Assembly: GCF_000472785.1 (NCBI RefSeq)
Contig: NZ_AXAL01000013.1
Coordinates: forward strand, 62,001-126,000
Direction of reading: 5' to 3'
Origin: Mesorhizobium loti CJ3sym
Lineage (GTDB): Bacteria > Pseudomonadota > Alphaproteobacteria > Rhizobiales > Rhizobiaceae
Length of the DNA: 64,000 bases
Below the pieces are notes generated by a model. It did no database searches. It saw only the letters and a program-made list of their open reading frames with translations, and was not told the origin of the DNA. The translations under genes and the position numbers were made by a program. Below are positions 7,877-16,315 of the stretch, one piece after another (within the stretch, counting starts at the first letter, position 1; every line of letters begins with the position of its first letter).

Positions 7877-8491
7877 ATGTCGCTGGAACTCTACGCCGCC
7901 TACGTCCTTGCCTGTATCGTCATCATCCTGGTGCCCGGCCCGACGGTAACGCTGATCATCGCCAACAGCATCCGCCATGGCGTCCGCGCCGGTCTCGCCA
8001 ATGTCGCCGGCACCCAGGCCGGCCTTGCGATCATGATCGCCATCGTCGGCATCGGCCTCAACACGCTGATCTCAGGCATGGGCCACTGGTTCGAATGGGT
8101 CAGGCTGATCGGCGCCGCCTACCTGATCTGGATGGGCGTGCAGATGTTCCGCTCCAAGGGCACGCTGAATGCGGATGGCACCGGCAGGAAGCCGCGCGGC
8201 GGTTTTTTCCTGCAGGGCCTGCTGGTGGCGCTGAGCAATCCCAAGACGCTTATCTTCTTCGGCGCCTTCTTCCCGCAGTTCATTTCGCCGCAAGGCAACT
8301 ACTCGCTGCAGATCGTCGTCATGGGCCTGACCGCCATGATCTTCGCCGCCATGTCGGATTCGACCTATGCCTTGGCCGCCGGCCGCGCCGGTCGCATGCT
8401 CTCGGCCAGCCGCATCAAGCTCCTGTCCAGGATCAGCGGCAGCTTCATGGTCGGCGGCGGCCTGTGGCTGGCGTTTTCAAGGTCGAAATAA
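7877..8491 (+). CDS. LysE/RhtB family amino-acid exporter
   Basis: A 204-residue inner-membrane exporter with about six membrane segments. The start (LYAAYVLACIVIILVPGPTV) carries the family's conserved PGP motif, and GLLVALSNPKTLIFFGAFFP is the second family hallmark. Proteins of this family export homoserine lactone, threonine, lysine or related compounds. The substrate cannot be read from sequence. AAGGGAAA precedes the ATG at 877-spacing typical of this genome. An earlier in-frame start at 7832 lacks a ribosome-binding site. Confidence 0.9.
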   Translation: MSLELYAAYVLACIVIILVPGPTVTLIIANSIRHGVRAGLANVAGTQAGLAIMIAIVGIGLNTLISGMGHWFEWVRLIGAAYLIWMGVQMFRSKGTLNADGTGRKPRGGFFLQGLLVALSNPKTLIFFGAFFPQFISPQGNYSLQIVVMGLTAMIFAAMSDSTYALAAGRAGRMLSASRIKLLSRISGSFMVGGGLWLAFSRSK

Positions 8492-8497
8492 CATCTC

Positions 8498-8520
8498 CCT
8501 TCTCCCACAAGGGGAGAAGG
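8498..8520. terminator. palindromic hairpin between convergent lysE-like and nucleoside hydrolase genes
   Basis: CCTTCTCCC-ACAA-GGGGAGAAGG forms a near-perfect stem of nine base pairs 7 bases after the exporter's stop. The sequence resembles the short CTCCC/GGGAG palindromes scattered between genes in Mesorhizobium genomes. It lies between two convergent genes and probably serves as a bidirectional transcript end. There is no long U run. Confidence 0.55.
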
Positions 8521-8530
8521 TAAAAGACCT

Positions 8531-9472
8531 CTAAAGCCGCCCCAGCCTCTCCACCAGCAGGGCGAAAAACCCGTCATGGTCGATGTCGCGCATCACCATG
8601 GCGTTCTTTTCCCGCTTGGTCACGCCCCACCAGTCGACGACGGTCATGCCCATGGTCAGTTCCGAGGCGGTCTCGACGCTGACGTTGCAGTTGCGACCCT
8701 TGAACAACTCCGGCTTCAACAGATAGGCGATGACGCAGGGGTCGTGCAGCGGCCCGCCATCGGTGCCGTATTTGCCCTCGTCGTAGCGCTCGAAGAATTC
8801 CAGCATTTCGGCGGTCGCGGTGCCGACCTTGGTGCCCAGCGCGCGGAAGGCCTGTATGCGCTTGGTCGTGGTCAGTGCCTTGTGGGTGACGTCGAGCGGC
8901 ATCATCACGATCGGGATGCCGGACTTGAACACCAGGTCGGCGGCCTGCGGATCGACATAGATGTTGAATTCGGCTGCGGGCGTGACGTTGCCGCCCTCGA
9001 AGAAGCCACCGCCCATCAAAACGATTTCCTTGATGCGCGGCGCGATGCGTGGCTCGCGGATCAGCGCCAGCGCAATGTTGGTCAGCGGCCCGAGCGGGCA
9101 GAGCGTGATGGTGCCGCTCTCGTCCTTCATCAGCGTCTCGACGATGAAATCGACGGCGTATTGCTCCTGCAGCTTCATCGTCGGTTCGGGCAGTTGCGGC
9201 CCGTTGAGGCCGGTCTTGCCGTGCACTTCCTCGGCGGTGACCAGCGTGCGCGCCAGCGGGCGGATGGCGCCGGCATAGACCTTGATCTCTGGCCGGCCGG
9301 CCAGTTCGCAGATCTTGCGGGCATTGTTCTGGGTCAACTTCAGCGGCACGTTGCCGGCAACGGCGGTGATGCCGACGATCTCCAGCTCGCTGCTGCCAAG
9401 CGCCAGCAGGATGGCGACGGCATCGTCCTGGCCGGGGTCGGTGTCGATGATGATCTTGCGTGATTGGGGCAT
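8531..9472 (-). CDS. nucleoside hydrolase (IunH/RihA family)
   Basis: A 313-residue enzyme that cleaves the N-glycosidic bond of nucleosides to base and ribose. The calcium-binding signature IIIDTDPGQDDAVAILLAL is at the N-terminus, and the family blocks VYAGAIRPL, EVHGKTGLNG and GPLDHDPCVIAYLL-like (GPLHDPCVIAYLL) follow. TLCPLGPLTNIALAL is also conserved. The start at 9472 is supported by AAGGA 6 bases upstream. An in-frame upstream extension has no such site. Ribose released would be used by the ribokinase encoded at 5414-6319. Confidence 0.92.
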   Translation of the reverse strand: MPQSRKIIIDTDPGQDDAVAILLALGSSELEIVGITAVAGNVPLKLTQNNARKICELAGRPEIKVYAGAIRPLARTLVTAEEVHGKTGLNGPQLPEPTMKLQEQYAVDFIVETLMKDESGTITLCPLGPLTNIALALIREPRIAPRIKEIVLMGGGFFEGGNVTPAAEFNIYVDPQAADLVFKSGIPIVMMPLDVTHKALTTTKRIQAFRALGTKVGTATAEMLEFFERYDEGKYGTDGGPLHDPCVIAYLLKPELFKGRNCNVSVETASELTMGMTVVDWWGVTKREKNAMVMRDIDHDGFFALLVERLGRL

Positions 9473-9581
9473 TTCAATTCCTTGTTTGGCTGACCGTGAG
9501 CTCACCGGGCCGATCGCACGCCTGAAGGACGACCTTGGCGCTTCTCCCTGCATCCAAGCGTCGTTTCAAGCGCCATCTCGA

Positions 9582-9652
9582 TTATTCCTGTGAGTCCACG
9601 ACCTGATCCTTTTTGGGTTATTCCTGTGAGTCCAGGCCGGGTCTTTTTGGGC
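9582..9652 (+). repeat. two direct repeats, period 36
   Basis: TTATTCCTGTGAGTCCA occurs at 9582-9598 and again at 9618-9634, each followed by a [C/T]CTTTTTGGG block (9608-9617 and about 9642-9651). The pair lies in the 290-base gap between iunH and hsp20, upstream of the hsp20 promoter. It could be a local duplication or paired protein-binding sites. Confidence 0.6.
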
Positions 9653-9666
9653 GGGTCTTCTGGTGG

Positions 9667-9699
9667 CTTGAACTTGGTCGCGGGGCGGACCATATCAAG
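9667..9699 (+). promoter_or_regulatory. sigma-32 (RpoH)-type promoter of hsp20
   Basis: CTTGAA at 9667-9672 is followed after 17 bases by CCATATCAAG at 9690-9699. This agrees with the alphaproteobacterial RpoH pattern of a CTTGAA-like -35 and a C-rich CYTATNT-like -10. Transcription would begin at about 9704-9706, about 60 bases before the hsp20 start. The same layout is seen before grpE on the other strand. Confidence 0.7.
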
Positions 9700-9703
9700 G
9701 CCA

Positions 9704-9763
9704 TCGGGAAAAATGCCATCCGGGTTTTTCCACTTTATGTCGCTCTTGAGAGGACAGTGTAAC
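9704..9763 (+). promoter_or_regulatory. ROSE-like RNA thermometer in the hsp20 leader
   Basis: The predicted 60-base leader contains two hairpins. The first has a perfect 7-pair stem, GGAAAAA at 9707-9713 with TTTTTCC at 9725-9731. The second, 9739-9755, pairs GTC with GAC and CTC with GAG, leaving one unpaired G at 9742, and buries the GAGAGGA ribosome-binding site. A bulged G opposite the ribosome-binding site in the final hairpin is the defining feature of ROSE elements, which open on heating to allow translation of rhizobial small heat-shock genes. Confidence 0.65.
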
Positions 9764-10189
9764 ATGAGCCGAATGACGCCTTTTTCCAGCCCGCTTCTGC
9801 TTGGCTTCGACGCCATGGAAAAGACCCTGGAACGCCTGGCGAAATCCGGTGACAGCTACCCTCCCTACAACATCGAACGCCTCAGCGGCCCCGACGGCAC
9901 GACCGAAAGGTTGCGCATCACATTGGCCGTCGCCGGTTTCGCCGAAAGCGATCTCGATGTGACGACGGAGGAAAACCAGCTGGTCGTGCGCGGCCGTCAG
10001 ACCGACGACACCGAGCGCGAATTCCTTCATCGCGGCATCGCCGCACGCCAGTTCCAGCGCTGTTTCGTGCTGGCCGACGGCATGCGGGTGATCGCGGCGG
10101 AGCTGAAGAACGGTCTTTTGTCGATCGACCTCGATCGGCCTGAGTCCGAACGGCTGGTACGGAAAATAAACATATCGGTGAAAGACTGA
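9764..10189 (+). CDS. Hsp20/IbpA-type small heat-shock protein
   Basis: A 141-residue alpha-crystallin-type chaperone that holds unfolding proteins during heat stress. It has the class A layout PLLLGFDAMEKTLERL near the start, YPPYNIERL, then the crystallin domain (RITLAVAGFAESDLDVTTEE, LVVRGRQ, FLHRGIAARQFQRCFVLADG) and GLLSIDL near the end. The ATG at 9764 is set by GAGAGGA, which is itself inside a predicted hairpin. Promoter and leader suggest both sigma-32 and temperature-sensing control. A DUF1150 gene follows 64 bases downstream. Confidence 0.93.
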   Translation: MSRMTPFSSPLLLGFDAMEKTLERLAKSGDSYPPYNIERLSGPDGTTERLRITLAVAGFAESDLDVTTEENQLVVRGRQTDDTEREFLHRGIAARQFQRCFVLADGMRVIAAELKNGLLSIDLDRPESERLVRKINISVKD

Positions 10190-10253
10190 TCTTTGCCGAT
10201 AGCTCTCATGCGGGATGGCCTTGAGCGGCGTCCTCGCGCCAAGGAGGCTTGAA

Positions 10254-10508
10254 ATGACCAGAACTGAAAACATCACCATGACCAATGGCGAATTCGCCCA
10301 TCTCGGCGAGGGCTCGGTCGCATATCTGCGCAAGGTCTCGAGCGACGAACTGCTCGGCCGCTTCCCCAATCTCGGCGAAATCGCGCCCGGTATGCAACTG
10401 TGGGCGCTGTTTGCCGCCAACGGCCAGCCGATCCTGCTGGCCGATGCGCGTGACCGCGCGCTGGCCGGTGCCATGGAAAACGACCTGACCACCGTCGCTA
10501 TTCACTAG
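10254..10508 (+). CDS. DUF1150 family protein
   Basis: An 84-residue protein with MTNGEFAHLGEGSVAYLRKV and LWALFAANGQPILLADARD, the pattern of DUF1150, a small alphaproteobacterial family found next to hsp20 genes and of unknown function. AAGGAGG lies 6 bases before the ATG. It probably shares the hsp20 transcript. No signal peptide or membrane segment is visible, so it should be cytoplasmic. Confidence 0.85.
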   Translation: MTRTENITMTNGEFAHLGEGSVAYLRKVSSDELLGRFPNLGEIAPGMQLWALFAANGQPILLADARDRALAGAMENDLTTVAIH

Positions 10509-10560
10509 AGCAATTCCAGGAAAAGTGCTTAGCGGTTTTCCGTTCGGAATTGCGTCAAAA
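10507..10560. repeat. intergenic palindromic repeat, family A, copy 1
   Basis: AGAGCAATTCCAGGAAAAG is followed by GCGGTTTTCC and GGAATTGCGTCAAAA. The arms GCAATTCC (10510-10517) and GGAATTGC (10546-10553) and the inner GGAAAA/TTTTCC pair to form a hairpin. Four related copies lie at about 13787, 45673, 51201 and 51640. Here it sits directly after the DUF1150 stop codon, where it may end transcription. Confidence 0.75.
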
Positions 10561-10638
10561 GAAAGATCGGCGATCGGTGGCCGAAACGAAAAGGGCCGCT
10601 CACGGCGGCCCTCGGCGATCTCATTCAAAAATCCGGCT

Positions 10639-11103
10639 TCAGGCGGCGTGCGAGGCCTGTGTGTCCGACAACAGCGCGTGGATAGCCGTGGCGTCGCGAG
10701 TCCCTCTGACCTTGGCCACAGTGTCGGCGTCGCGCAGCACGCGTGCGATGCGCGACAGCGCCTTGAGATGATCGGCGCCCGCGCCTTCCGGCGCCAGCAG
10801 CAGAAACACCAGATCGACAGGCTGGTCATCCAGTGATTCGAAATCGACCGGCGTTTCCAGCCGGGCGAAAACACCGGCGATGCGCTTCACGCCGGCGAGC
10901 TTGCCATGCGGAATGGCGATGCCGTTGCCGACGCCGGTAGAGCCCAGCCGCTCACGCTGCAGGATGGTGTCGAACACTTCCCTCTCCGGAATGCCCGAAA
11001 TCGCCGCTGCCCGTTCGGACAGCAGTTGCAGAAGCTGCTTCTTGGAGTTCGCCTTCAACGCCGGCAAAATCGCCGGAACGCTGATAAGATCGCTCAGATC
11101 CAT
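10639..11103 (-). CDS. ptsN: PTS IIA-like nitrogen regulatory protein
   Basis: A 154-residue EIIA-Ntr protein, the terminal phosphate acceptor of the nitrogen phosphotransferase system, which couples nitrogen and carbon status to regulation, including potassium and sigma-54 networks. The phosphorylated histidine is in GIAIPHGKL, about residue 66. The family blocks REREVFDTILQRERLGSTGV-like and LVFLLLAPEGAGADHLKALS follow. AAGGGA lies 9 bases before the ATG. Position after rpoN and hpf is the standard arrangement. Confidence 0.95.
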   Translation of the reverse strand: MDLSDLISVPAILPALKANSKKQLLQLLSERAAAISGIPEREVFDTILQRERLGSTGVGNGIAIPHGKLAGVKRIAGVFARLETPVDFESLDDQPVDLVFLLLAPEGAGADHLKALSRIARVLRDADTVAKVRGTRDATAIHALLSDTQASHAA

Positions 11104-11185
11104 GCTTGAAAATCCCTTGTTCGCCTGCCGTCACCAGTCCCCACCCCTCGTGCGGCCGGCGTTTATCCCTGCGCGACCTCGGTCG

Positions 11186-11770
11186 TCACGCTTGTGCGAC
11201 CTTGGTCGTGGACGGGTCGATCCAGCCAATGTTTCCGTCGGGCCGGCGATAGACGATATTGAGATGGTCGGTTCCGGCGTTGCGGAAAACGAACACCGGA
11301 CTGTCCTTGGTATCGAGTTCGATGACCGCCGAGGCCACCGACATGGTCCTCAGAGTCATGGTTGATTCGGCGACGATGGCGGGCGCGTAGTCCTCTGCGA
11401 TCTCCTCGTCGTCATCGGCAAGCGGCGCCATCACCGTATAGGCGATGTCGGTCAACTCGCCACTGCCATTGCCCGAATTGTGCGATTTGAGACGGCGCTT
11501 GTAGCGCCGGAGCCGGGTCTCCAGCCGGTCGGCCGCGGCCTCGAAGGCCAGTGTCGGCTCCTGGGCATCGCCGGTGGCCTGCAGCGAAGCGCCGGAATCC
11601 AGCCGGATCATGCAATCCGCAGAATAGCGCGAACCCGATTTGATGACAGTGACGTGTCCCGCAAAGCCGCGATCGAAATATTTGCCGATCGCTTCGCCGA
11701 CACGATCGTTGATGCGTGTGCGGAACGCATCGCCGATATCCATGTGCTTTCCCGATATGCGCAAATTCAT
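11186..11770 (-). CDS. hpf: ribosome hibernation-promoting factor, long form
   Basis: A 194-residue protein. The N-terminal RaiA/HPF domain begins MNLRISGKHMDIGDAFRTRI. The C-terminal dimerisation domain includes AVIELDTKDSPVFVFRNAGT and YRRPDGNIGWID. Long-form HPF binds the decoding region of idle 30S subunits and pairs ribosomes as 100S particles in stationary phase. AAGGAAGG lies about 11 bases upstream. It sits between rpoN and ptsN, and the 263-base gap to rpoN is long enough for its own promoter. Confidence 0.95.
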   Translation of the reverse strand: MNLRISGKHMDIGDAFRTRINDRVGEAIGKYFDRGFAGHVTVIKSGSRYSADCMIRLDSGASLQATGDAQEPTLAFEAAADRLETRLRRYKRRLKSHNSGNGSGELTDIAYTVMAPLADDDEEIAEDYAPAIVAESTMTLRTMSVASAVIELDTKDSPVFVFRNAGTDHLNIVYRRPDGNIGWIDPSTTKVAQA

Positions 11771-12033
11771 CTGAAAACTGACCTTCCTTGCTCAGGCTTC
11801 AAACTCGCCCGAGTTTATACTCGTGATCCGTGCGCACAAGCTTTGCGGCGCCACTAACGCCGATTTAAATCCGAACTTTCCGGTTGATCACAAGCCGCCT
11901 TTTTGACCGTCCCGAAACCATCGTCGTGACGGACCATCCGCTGCGGGCGTCAGCCCGTCTCATGCGGGCGGGCTTCTAGCCACTTCACCGCGGCTTGTCA
12001 ATGAACAGCCCGCTTGTGGAGAACCCGGTAGCC

Positions 12034-13566
12034 TTAACGCCCGGCGCTGGCCAGCGCCCGTTTTTCGCGCCGACGCTGTACGGAAGACGGAATATTCATG
12101 CCTTCCCGGTACTTGGCGACCGTGCGCCGGGCAATATCGACGCCGCTTTCGCGCAACATGTCGACGATCGCGTCGTCCGAAAGGACATCGACGGGCTTCT
12201 CCTCATCGATCAGCTGTTTGATGCGGTCACGCACCGCTTCCGACGAATGCGCGTCGCCGCCGCCCGATGCGGCAATCGAGGCGGTGAAGAAATAGCGCAA
12301 TTCGAACACGCCGCGCGGTGTCAGCATGTACTTGTTGGCGGTGACCCGGCTGACGGTCGATTCGTGCATGCCGATGGCATCCGCCACCGTGCGCAGGTTG
12401 AGCGGTTTCAGCTGGCGCACGCCATGGACCAGGAAGGCATCCTGCTGGCGCACGATTTCCGAGGCCACTTTGAGGATCGTCTTTGCCCGCTGGTCGAGGC
12501 TGCGCGTCAGCCAGTTGGCGTTTTGCAGGCATTCGGCCAGGAAATCCTTTTCCGCCTGGTTCTTCGCATGCGGCGAGACCTGGGCGAAATAGATGTGGTC
12601 GACCAGCACGCGCGGCAGCGTCTCGGCATTGAGTTCGACGGTCCAGCTGCCGTCATTGGCCGCACGCACCTCGACGTCGGCGACGATGGCGTCGCTGGCG
12701 CCGCCCGAAAAAGCCATGCCTGGACGCGGATCGAGTGCCCGGATCTCGGCCAGCATGTCGAGCAGGTCTTCCTCGTCGACGCCGCAGATCCGTTTCAGCG
12801 CCTGGAAATCGCGCCGCGCCAGCAATTCGAGATTGGCGACCAGGGCCTTCATCGCCGGATCGAGGCGGTCGCGCACGGCAAGCTGCAACGACAGGCATTC
12901 CGCCAGATCACGGGCGAACAGGCCGGCCGGCTCGAAGGTCTGGCACACCGCCAGCACCTTGGCAACGGCCGCTGCGTCTGCGCCCAGACGGGTGGCGATC
13001 TCGGCGAGATCGACCCTGACGTAGCCGGTCTCGTCGAGGCCATCGGCGAGTTCGCCTGCGATCAACCGCGCCGCGGGATCGGCGAAGGCGAGTGCAACCT
13101 GCTCGCTGACATGGTCGCGCAAGGTGATGGCGCCCGCCGCCATGTCGCCGGCGTCGAGCCCCTCGGACGATGAGCCGCTGCCACTGCCATTGCCGGAAGC
13201 CGATTTCCATTGCGCCGTCAGGTCGGGTCCGAGCCGTTCGCTGGTGCCGGGATCGTCGGGAAACAGGTTCTCCAGCGACGTATCGAGCTTCTCCGAGATC
13301 GCCTCAGCGCTCCACTGAGTCTCATTCTCGAACCAGTCGCCGTCAGCGGTCCCCTGCGGCTCCGCCTCGGCCTTCTGCGCCTGGTCGCTGGCGGCATCAT
13401 CTTGCGGCTCGGCGCGCTCCAACAGCGGGTTGCGTTCGATCTCCTCGTCGATGAAATGCTCTAGCTCGACATGGGTGAATTGCAGCAGCCGAATCGACTG
13501 CATCAGCTGCGGCGTCATCACCAGCGACTGCGACTGTCGGAGCTGTAGTTTTGCCGCCAACGCCAT
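12034..13566 (-). CDS. rpoN: RNA polymerase sigma-54 factor
   Basis: A 510-residue alternative sigma factor needed for nitrogen assimilation and fixation, dicarboxylate transport and other activator-dependent promoters. Region I is Gln- and Leu-rich (LQLRQSQSLVMTPQLMQSIR), then an acidic region II runs to about residue 115. The core-binding region follows, then the HTH and the near-C-terminal RpoN box ARRTVAKYRE. Its length is normal for rhizobia. It lies upstream of hpf and ptsN and downstream of lptB, the conserved order of this locus. Confidence 0.97.
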   Translation of the reverse strand: MALAAKLQLRQSQSLVMTPQLMQSIRLLQFTHVELEHFIDEEIERNPLLERAEPQDDAASDQAQKAEAEPQGTADGDWFENETQWSAEAISEKLDTSLENLFPDDPGTSERLGPDLTAQWKSASGNGSGSGSSSEGLDAGDMAAGAITLRDHVSEQVALAFADPAARLIAGELADGLDETGYVRVDLAEIATRLGADAAAVAKVLAVCQTFEPAGLFARDLAECLSLQLAVRDRLDPAMKALVANLELLARRDFQALKRICGVDEEDLLDMLAEIRALDPRPGMAFSGGASDAIVADVEVRAANDGSWTVELNAETLPRVLVDHIYFAQVSPHAKNQAEKDFLAECLQNANWLTRSLDQRAKTILKVASEIVRQQDAFLVHGVRQLKPLNLRTVADAIGMHESTVSRVTANKYMLTPRGVFELRYFFTASIAASGGGDAHSSEAVRDRIKQLIDEEKPVDVLSDDAIVDMLRESGVDIARRTVAKYREGMNIPSSVQRRREKRALASAGR

Positions 13567-13786
13567 GGTTCGGTTTCAAACGCCTCGTCTACGCATCCGC
13601 ACGCGGACAGAAATTTTGCAGCCGCCCATAGAAACTGGCCCGGCTTTTGCCTGTCAAGGCAATAGCTAGCAAAACTCACTTACCGGAGCGTTATCTCGGA
13701 GTAAAACCGTACAAAAAAGGGTTACAGCGCGTGAAAAATCGCGTCAGGAAACAAATTTCACGCCCAAGGCAATTCTGCACGACAAA

Positions 13787-13822
13787 GGCAATTCCAGGAA
13801 AGCATGTACGGTTTCCCGGGAA
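13787..13822. repeat. degenerate family A repeat, copy 2
   Basis: GGCAATTCCAGGAAAG followed by GTACGGTTTCCCGGGAA matches the left arm and centre of the family A repeat, but the closing GAATTGCG arm is missing. It lies in the 274-base gap between rpoN and lptB. The rest of that gap shows no gene, only short direct repeats of AAGGCAATT. Confidence 0.45.
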
Positions 13823-13840
13823 AAGCGCAGGAAAAGAGAG

Positions 13841-14659
13841 TTAGAGCGTAAAACCCTCGCCGAGGTAAAGCCGCCGCACATCCGGGTTCGCCACCACTTC
13901 GTCGGCGCGGCCATGGGTCAGCACCTGGCCGGCATGGATGATGTAGGCACGGTCGATCAGACCGAGCGTCTCACGCACATTGTGGTCGGTGATGAGGACG
14001 CCGATACCGCGTGCCGTCAGGTGGCGCACCAGTTGCTGGATATCGGCGACGGCGATCGGATCGATACCGGCAAAGGGCTCGTCAAGCAGCATATAGGCCG
14101 GGCGCGTCGCCAGTGCCCGCGCAATTTCCAGGCGCCGGCGCTCGCCGCCGGAGAGCGACATGGATGGCGCCTTGCGCAGATGGCTGATGTGAAACTCCTC
14201 GAGCAGTTCGTCGAGGCTACGCTCGCGCACCTTGCGGTCCTTTTCGACCACTTCGAGCACGGCGCGGATATTCTGCTCGACATTGAGGCCGCGAAAGATC
14301 GAGGCTTCCTGTGGCAGATAACCGATGCCGAGCCGGGCACGGCGGTACATCGGCATCGAGGTAACGTCGAAGCCGTCGATCTCGATCGTGCCTTCATCGA
14401 CCGGCACAAGGCCAGTGACCATATAGAAACAGGTCGTCTTGCCGGCGCCGTTGGGGCCAAGCAGCCCGACGGCCTCGCCGGCACGCACGCCAATGGTGAC
14501 GCCGCTGACGACCTTGCGGCCCTTGTAGCTCTTGGTCAGGCCCTTGGCGATCAAGGTGCCCTTGAATTTTCCCACATCGACGGTCACCGTGGCCGGCGCC
14601 GAAATCTTGCTGGCGGCCCGTCCCGGAAGACGCGCCGTCAGCGACGACAGGCTGGCCAT
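13841..14659 (-). CDS. lptB: LPS export ABC transporter ATP-binding protein
   Basis: A 272-residue ATPase that powers lipopolysaccharide extraction from the inner membrane with LptFG. Walker A is GPNGAGKTT, the signature is LSGGERRRLEIARALA, and Walker B is YMLLDEPFAGIDP, followed by the switch histidine in LITDHNVRE. The start at 14659 overlaps the lptA stop (TGATG), a translational-coupling arrangement. The protein carries about 30 extra N-terminal residues (Ser/Ala/Thr-rich) compared with the Escherichia coli LptB. Such an extension is usual in rhizobial homologs. Confidence 0.96.
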   Translation of the reverse strand: MASLSSLTARLPGRAASKISAPATVTVDVGKFKGTLIAKGLTKSYKGRKVVSGVTIGVRAGEAVGLLGPNGAGKTTCFYMVTGLVPVDEGTIEIDGFDVTSMPMYRRARLGIGYLPQEASIFRGLNVEQNIRAVLEVVEKDRKVRERSLDELLEEFHISHLRKAPSMSLSGGERRRLEIARALATRPAYMLLDEPFAGIDPIAVADIQQLVRHLTARGIGVLITDHNVRETLGLIDRAYIIHAGQVLTHGRADEVVANPDVRRLYLGEGFTL

Positions 14660-15258
14660 CAGGGGTTCGTCGCTCCCGATTTCGGCGTATCCGCTTTCGG
14701 TGGCGGCGTCATCGACATGATGACACGACCGCCGCAACCATCGACGTTAGCGAGGCCGGTCTTCATCTGCACGGTCAGCTTGCAGCCCTTGAGCACGTTG
14801 GGGCCCTGCGACAGCACCACTTCTTTGCCCGACAGGACCAGAACCTGCGTCTTCATGTCGAAAGTGCCGTTGTCGCCGGTCGCCACCTGGTCATCCGACT
14901 TGATATAGACCCTGTCGCTGACTTCGAGGTGATCGATGTTGGCGGAGCCGGTCATCGCAGCACCCGCCGCCTCGGTGCCCTTGGCAGCAGCCTTGGGGTC
15001 CTTGATGTAGTAAACCATCATCTTGCCGGCCTTGAGCAGGGTTGGCCCCTGCACGACGGTGACATTGCCGGTGAACACGGCAACATTGTCAGCCTGCCGA
15101 ACCTCGAGCTTGTCGCTCTCGATCTGGATGGGCTTGTCGCCGGTCAATTTCAGGCCGGACAGGCTTTCGGCGCCGGACTGTGCCAGCGACGGTCCCAGCC
15201 CCAGCAGGAGCAGTGCCGAAGTCGCGGCCGCAAGCCGTATTGAACTATTGAGCCACAT
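14659..15258 (-). CDS. lptA: LPS transport periplasmic protein LptA (OstA-like)
   Basis: A 199-residue periplasmic protein that bridges LPS across the envelope. A signal peptide covers residues 1-26 (AATSALLLLGLGPSLAQ). The OstA/LptA beta-jellyroll motif PIQIESDKLEVRQADNVAVF and FTGNVTVVQGPTLLKAGKM are clear. Cys residues lie at KGCKLTV and DGCGGRV. It overlaps lptC by 14 bases and lptB by one, so the three form one transcription unit. Confidence 0.93.
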   Translation of the reverse strand: MWLNSSIRLAAATSALLLLGLGPSLAQSGAESLSGLKLTGDKPIQIESDKLEVRQADNVAVFTGNVTVVQGPTLLKAGKMMVYYIKDPKAAAKGTEAAGAAMTGSANIDHLEVSDRVYIKSDDQVATGDNGTFDMKTQVLVLSGKEVVLSQGPNVLKGCKLTVQMKTGLANVDGCGGRVIMSMTPPPKADTPKSGATNP

Positions 15259-15958
15259 TCGCTTCCTCGCCCTTTGCCTCGGCCGCCTTCAGAGCGGCGG
15301 GATCTATGTTGACGCGCACCCTGTTCTCGAACACCAGGACCTTGCCATTGTCCTGGACCGACATGGAATTCGCTGTGATCTGTGACCCGCCACGGCTGAC
15401 ATCGACGGGATCATCCGTCTTCATAGTGCCTTTGCCCATGTCGAGGAAGACCGATTTGAACTTGGCTTGCATGCCGTCGGTCGTGGTGATCGTGACGTCG
15501 CTGGTCAACTTCATCGTATTGCCATCGCGATCGTAAGTACCGTGCGATGCTTTGACCGCGGCAACATTGTCCGGCCCGACCGGCACCTTGGCGTCTATGC
15601 CTTCGAGCTCGATGATGCCTTGCGTGTTGACATCCTGTATCGCCCGCAGGGCCGTCATCGAATAGGGCTGCTTCTGCTTGGTGAAACCGTTGAGCTTGGG
15701 GTTGGCCATCACCAGCTTGCCATTGGTAAAGGCGGTACCTTCCGTCTGCACCGCTATCGCGACGGGTGCGGCCAGATAGGAATAGACCGGGAAGGCGACA
15801 GCAATGAGCGCCGCAGCCAGGGGCACGGCGAATTTGAGCACGCGCACGCGGCGCGAATGACGCTGGGCGCGGTCGAACGCATCGCTCCGCGTCGGGCCAT
15901 CCGCCGGGGGAGCCAACTCCATTTCTGGGCTGGTCGGTTCATTCGGTCGCGCTAACAT
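15245..15958 (-). CDS. lptC: LPS export protein LptC
   Basis: A 237-residue membrane-anchored periplasmic protein that passes LPS from LptBFG to LptA. One membrane segment (about residues 39-62, VLKFAVPLAAALIAVAFPVY) is followed by the LptC jellyroll with VMANPKLNGFTKQKQPYSMT and DVSRGGSQITANSMSV. It is first in the lptCAB operon. In other rhizobia the RNase D gene sits next to lptC; here that gene lies at 51984-52604 instead. Confidence 0.92.
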   Translation of the reverse strand: MLARPNEPTSPEMELAPPADGPTRSDAFDRAQRHSRRVRVLKFAVPLAAALIAVAFPVYSYLAAPVAIAVQTEGTAFTNGKLVMANPKLNGFTKQKQPYSMTALRAIQDVNTQGIIELEGIDAKVPVGPDNVAAVKASHGTYDRDGNTMKLTSDVTITTTDGMQAKFKSVFLDMGKGTMKTDDPVDVSRGGSQITANSMSVQDNGKVLVFENRVRVNIDPAALKAAEAKGEEANVAQ

Positions 15959-16315
15959 GACTGCTTTCTTCTAAACCCCTGCCCGCCAGCGAGCACCGCT
16001 TATAGGTGGGGGGCCGGTGCCCTCAAGCAAGCACAAGCCCACGAAAACCGCAAAAATGTGACAACTGCCGTTGTACAAACGAAAACGAGGTCAGCACAAC
16101 AGCCGGCACTTCATAGCAGAAATGGACGCGCCTGCGTCGTTTTTCGTCACCCCATTCATCCCACTTACCTTGCGTCCCTTGCGCAGGCCAGTCACAAAAC
16201 AGACAGCATGGGATGGCCGCGCGCGGCTTGCCGTGCCACATGGAAGACGGAACAGCTTCCCGATCAAGACATCATGGTCTAAAAGCGTCTCTTCCCGCCG
16301 ACTGTGAGGCTGACG
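15959..16315. other. 357-base intergenic region between divergent lptC and sppA
   Basis: The stretch must hold promoters for lptC (minus strand) and sppA (plus strand). It is less GC-rich than its flanks. No conserved open frame, strong hairpin terminator, repeat-family copy or recognisable regulator site was seen. Confidence 0.5.

Noticed and set aside
11995..13173. A 392-codon open frame opposite rpoN
   Set aside because: It is antisense to a certain sigma-54 gene and has no recognisable domain. Its length reflects third-position GC bias.
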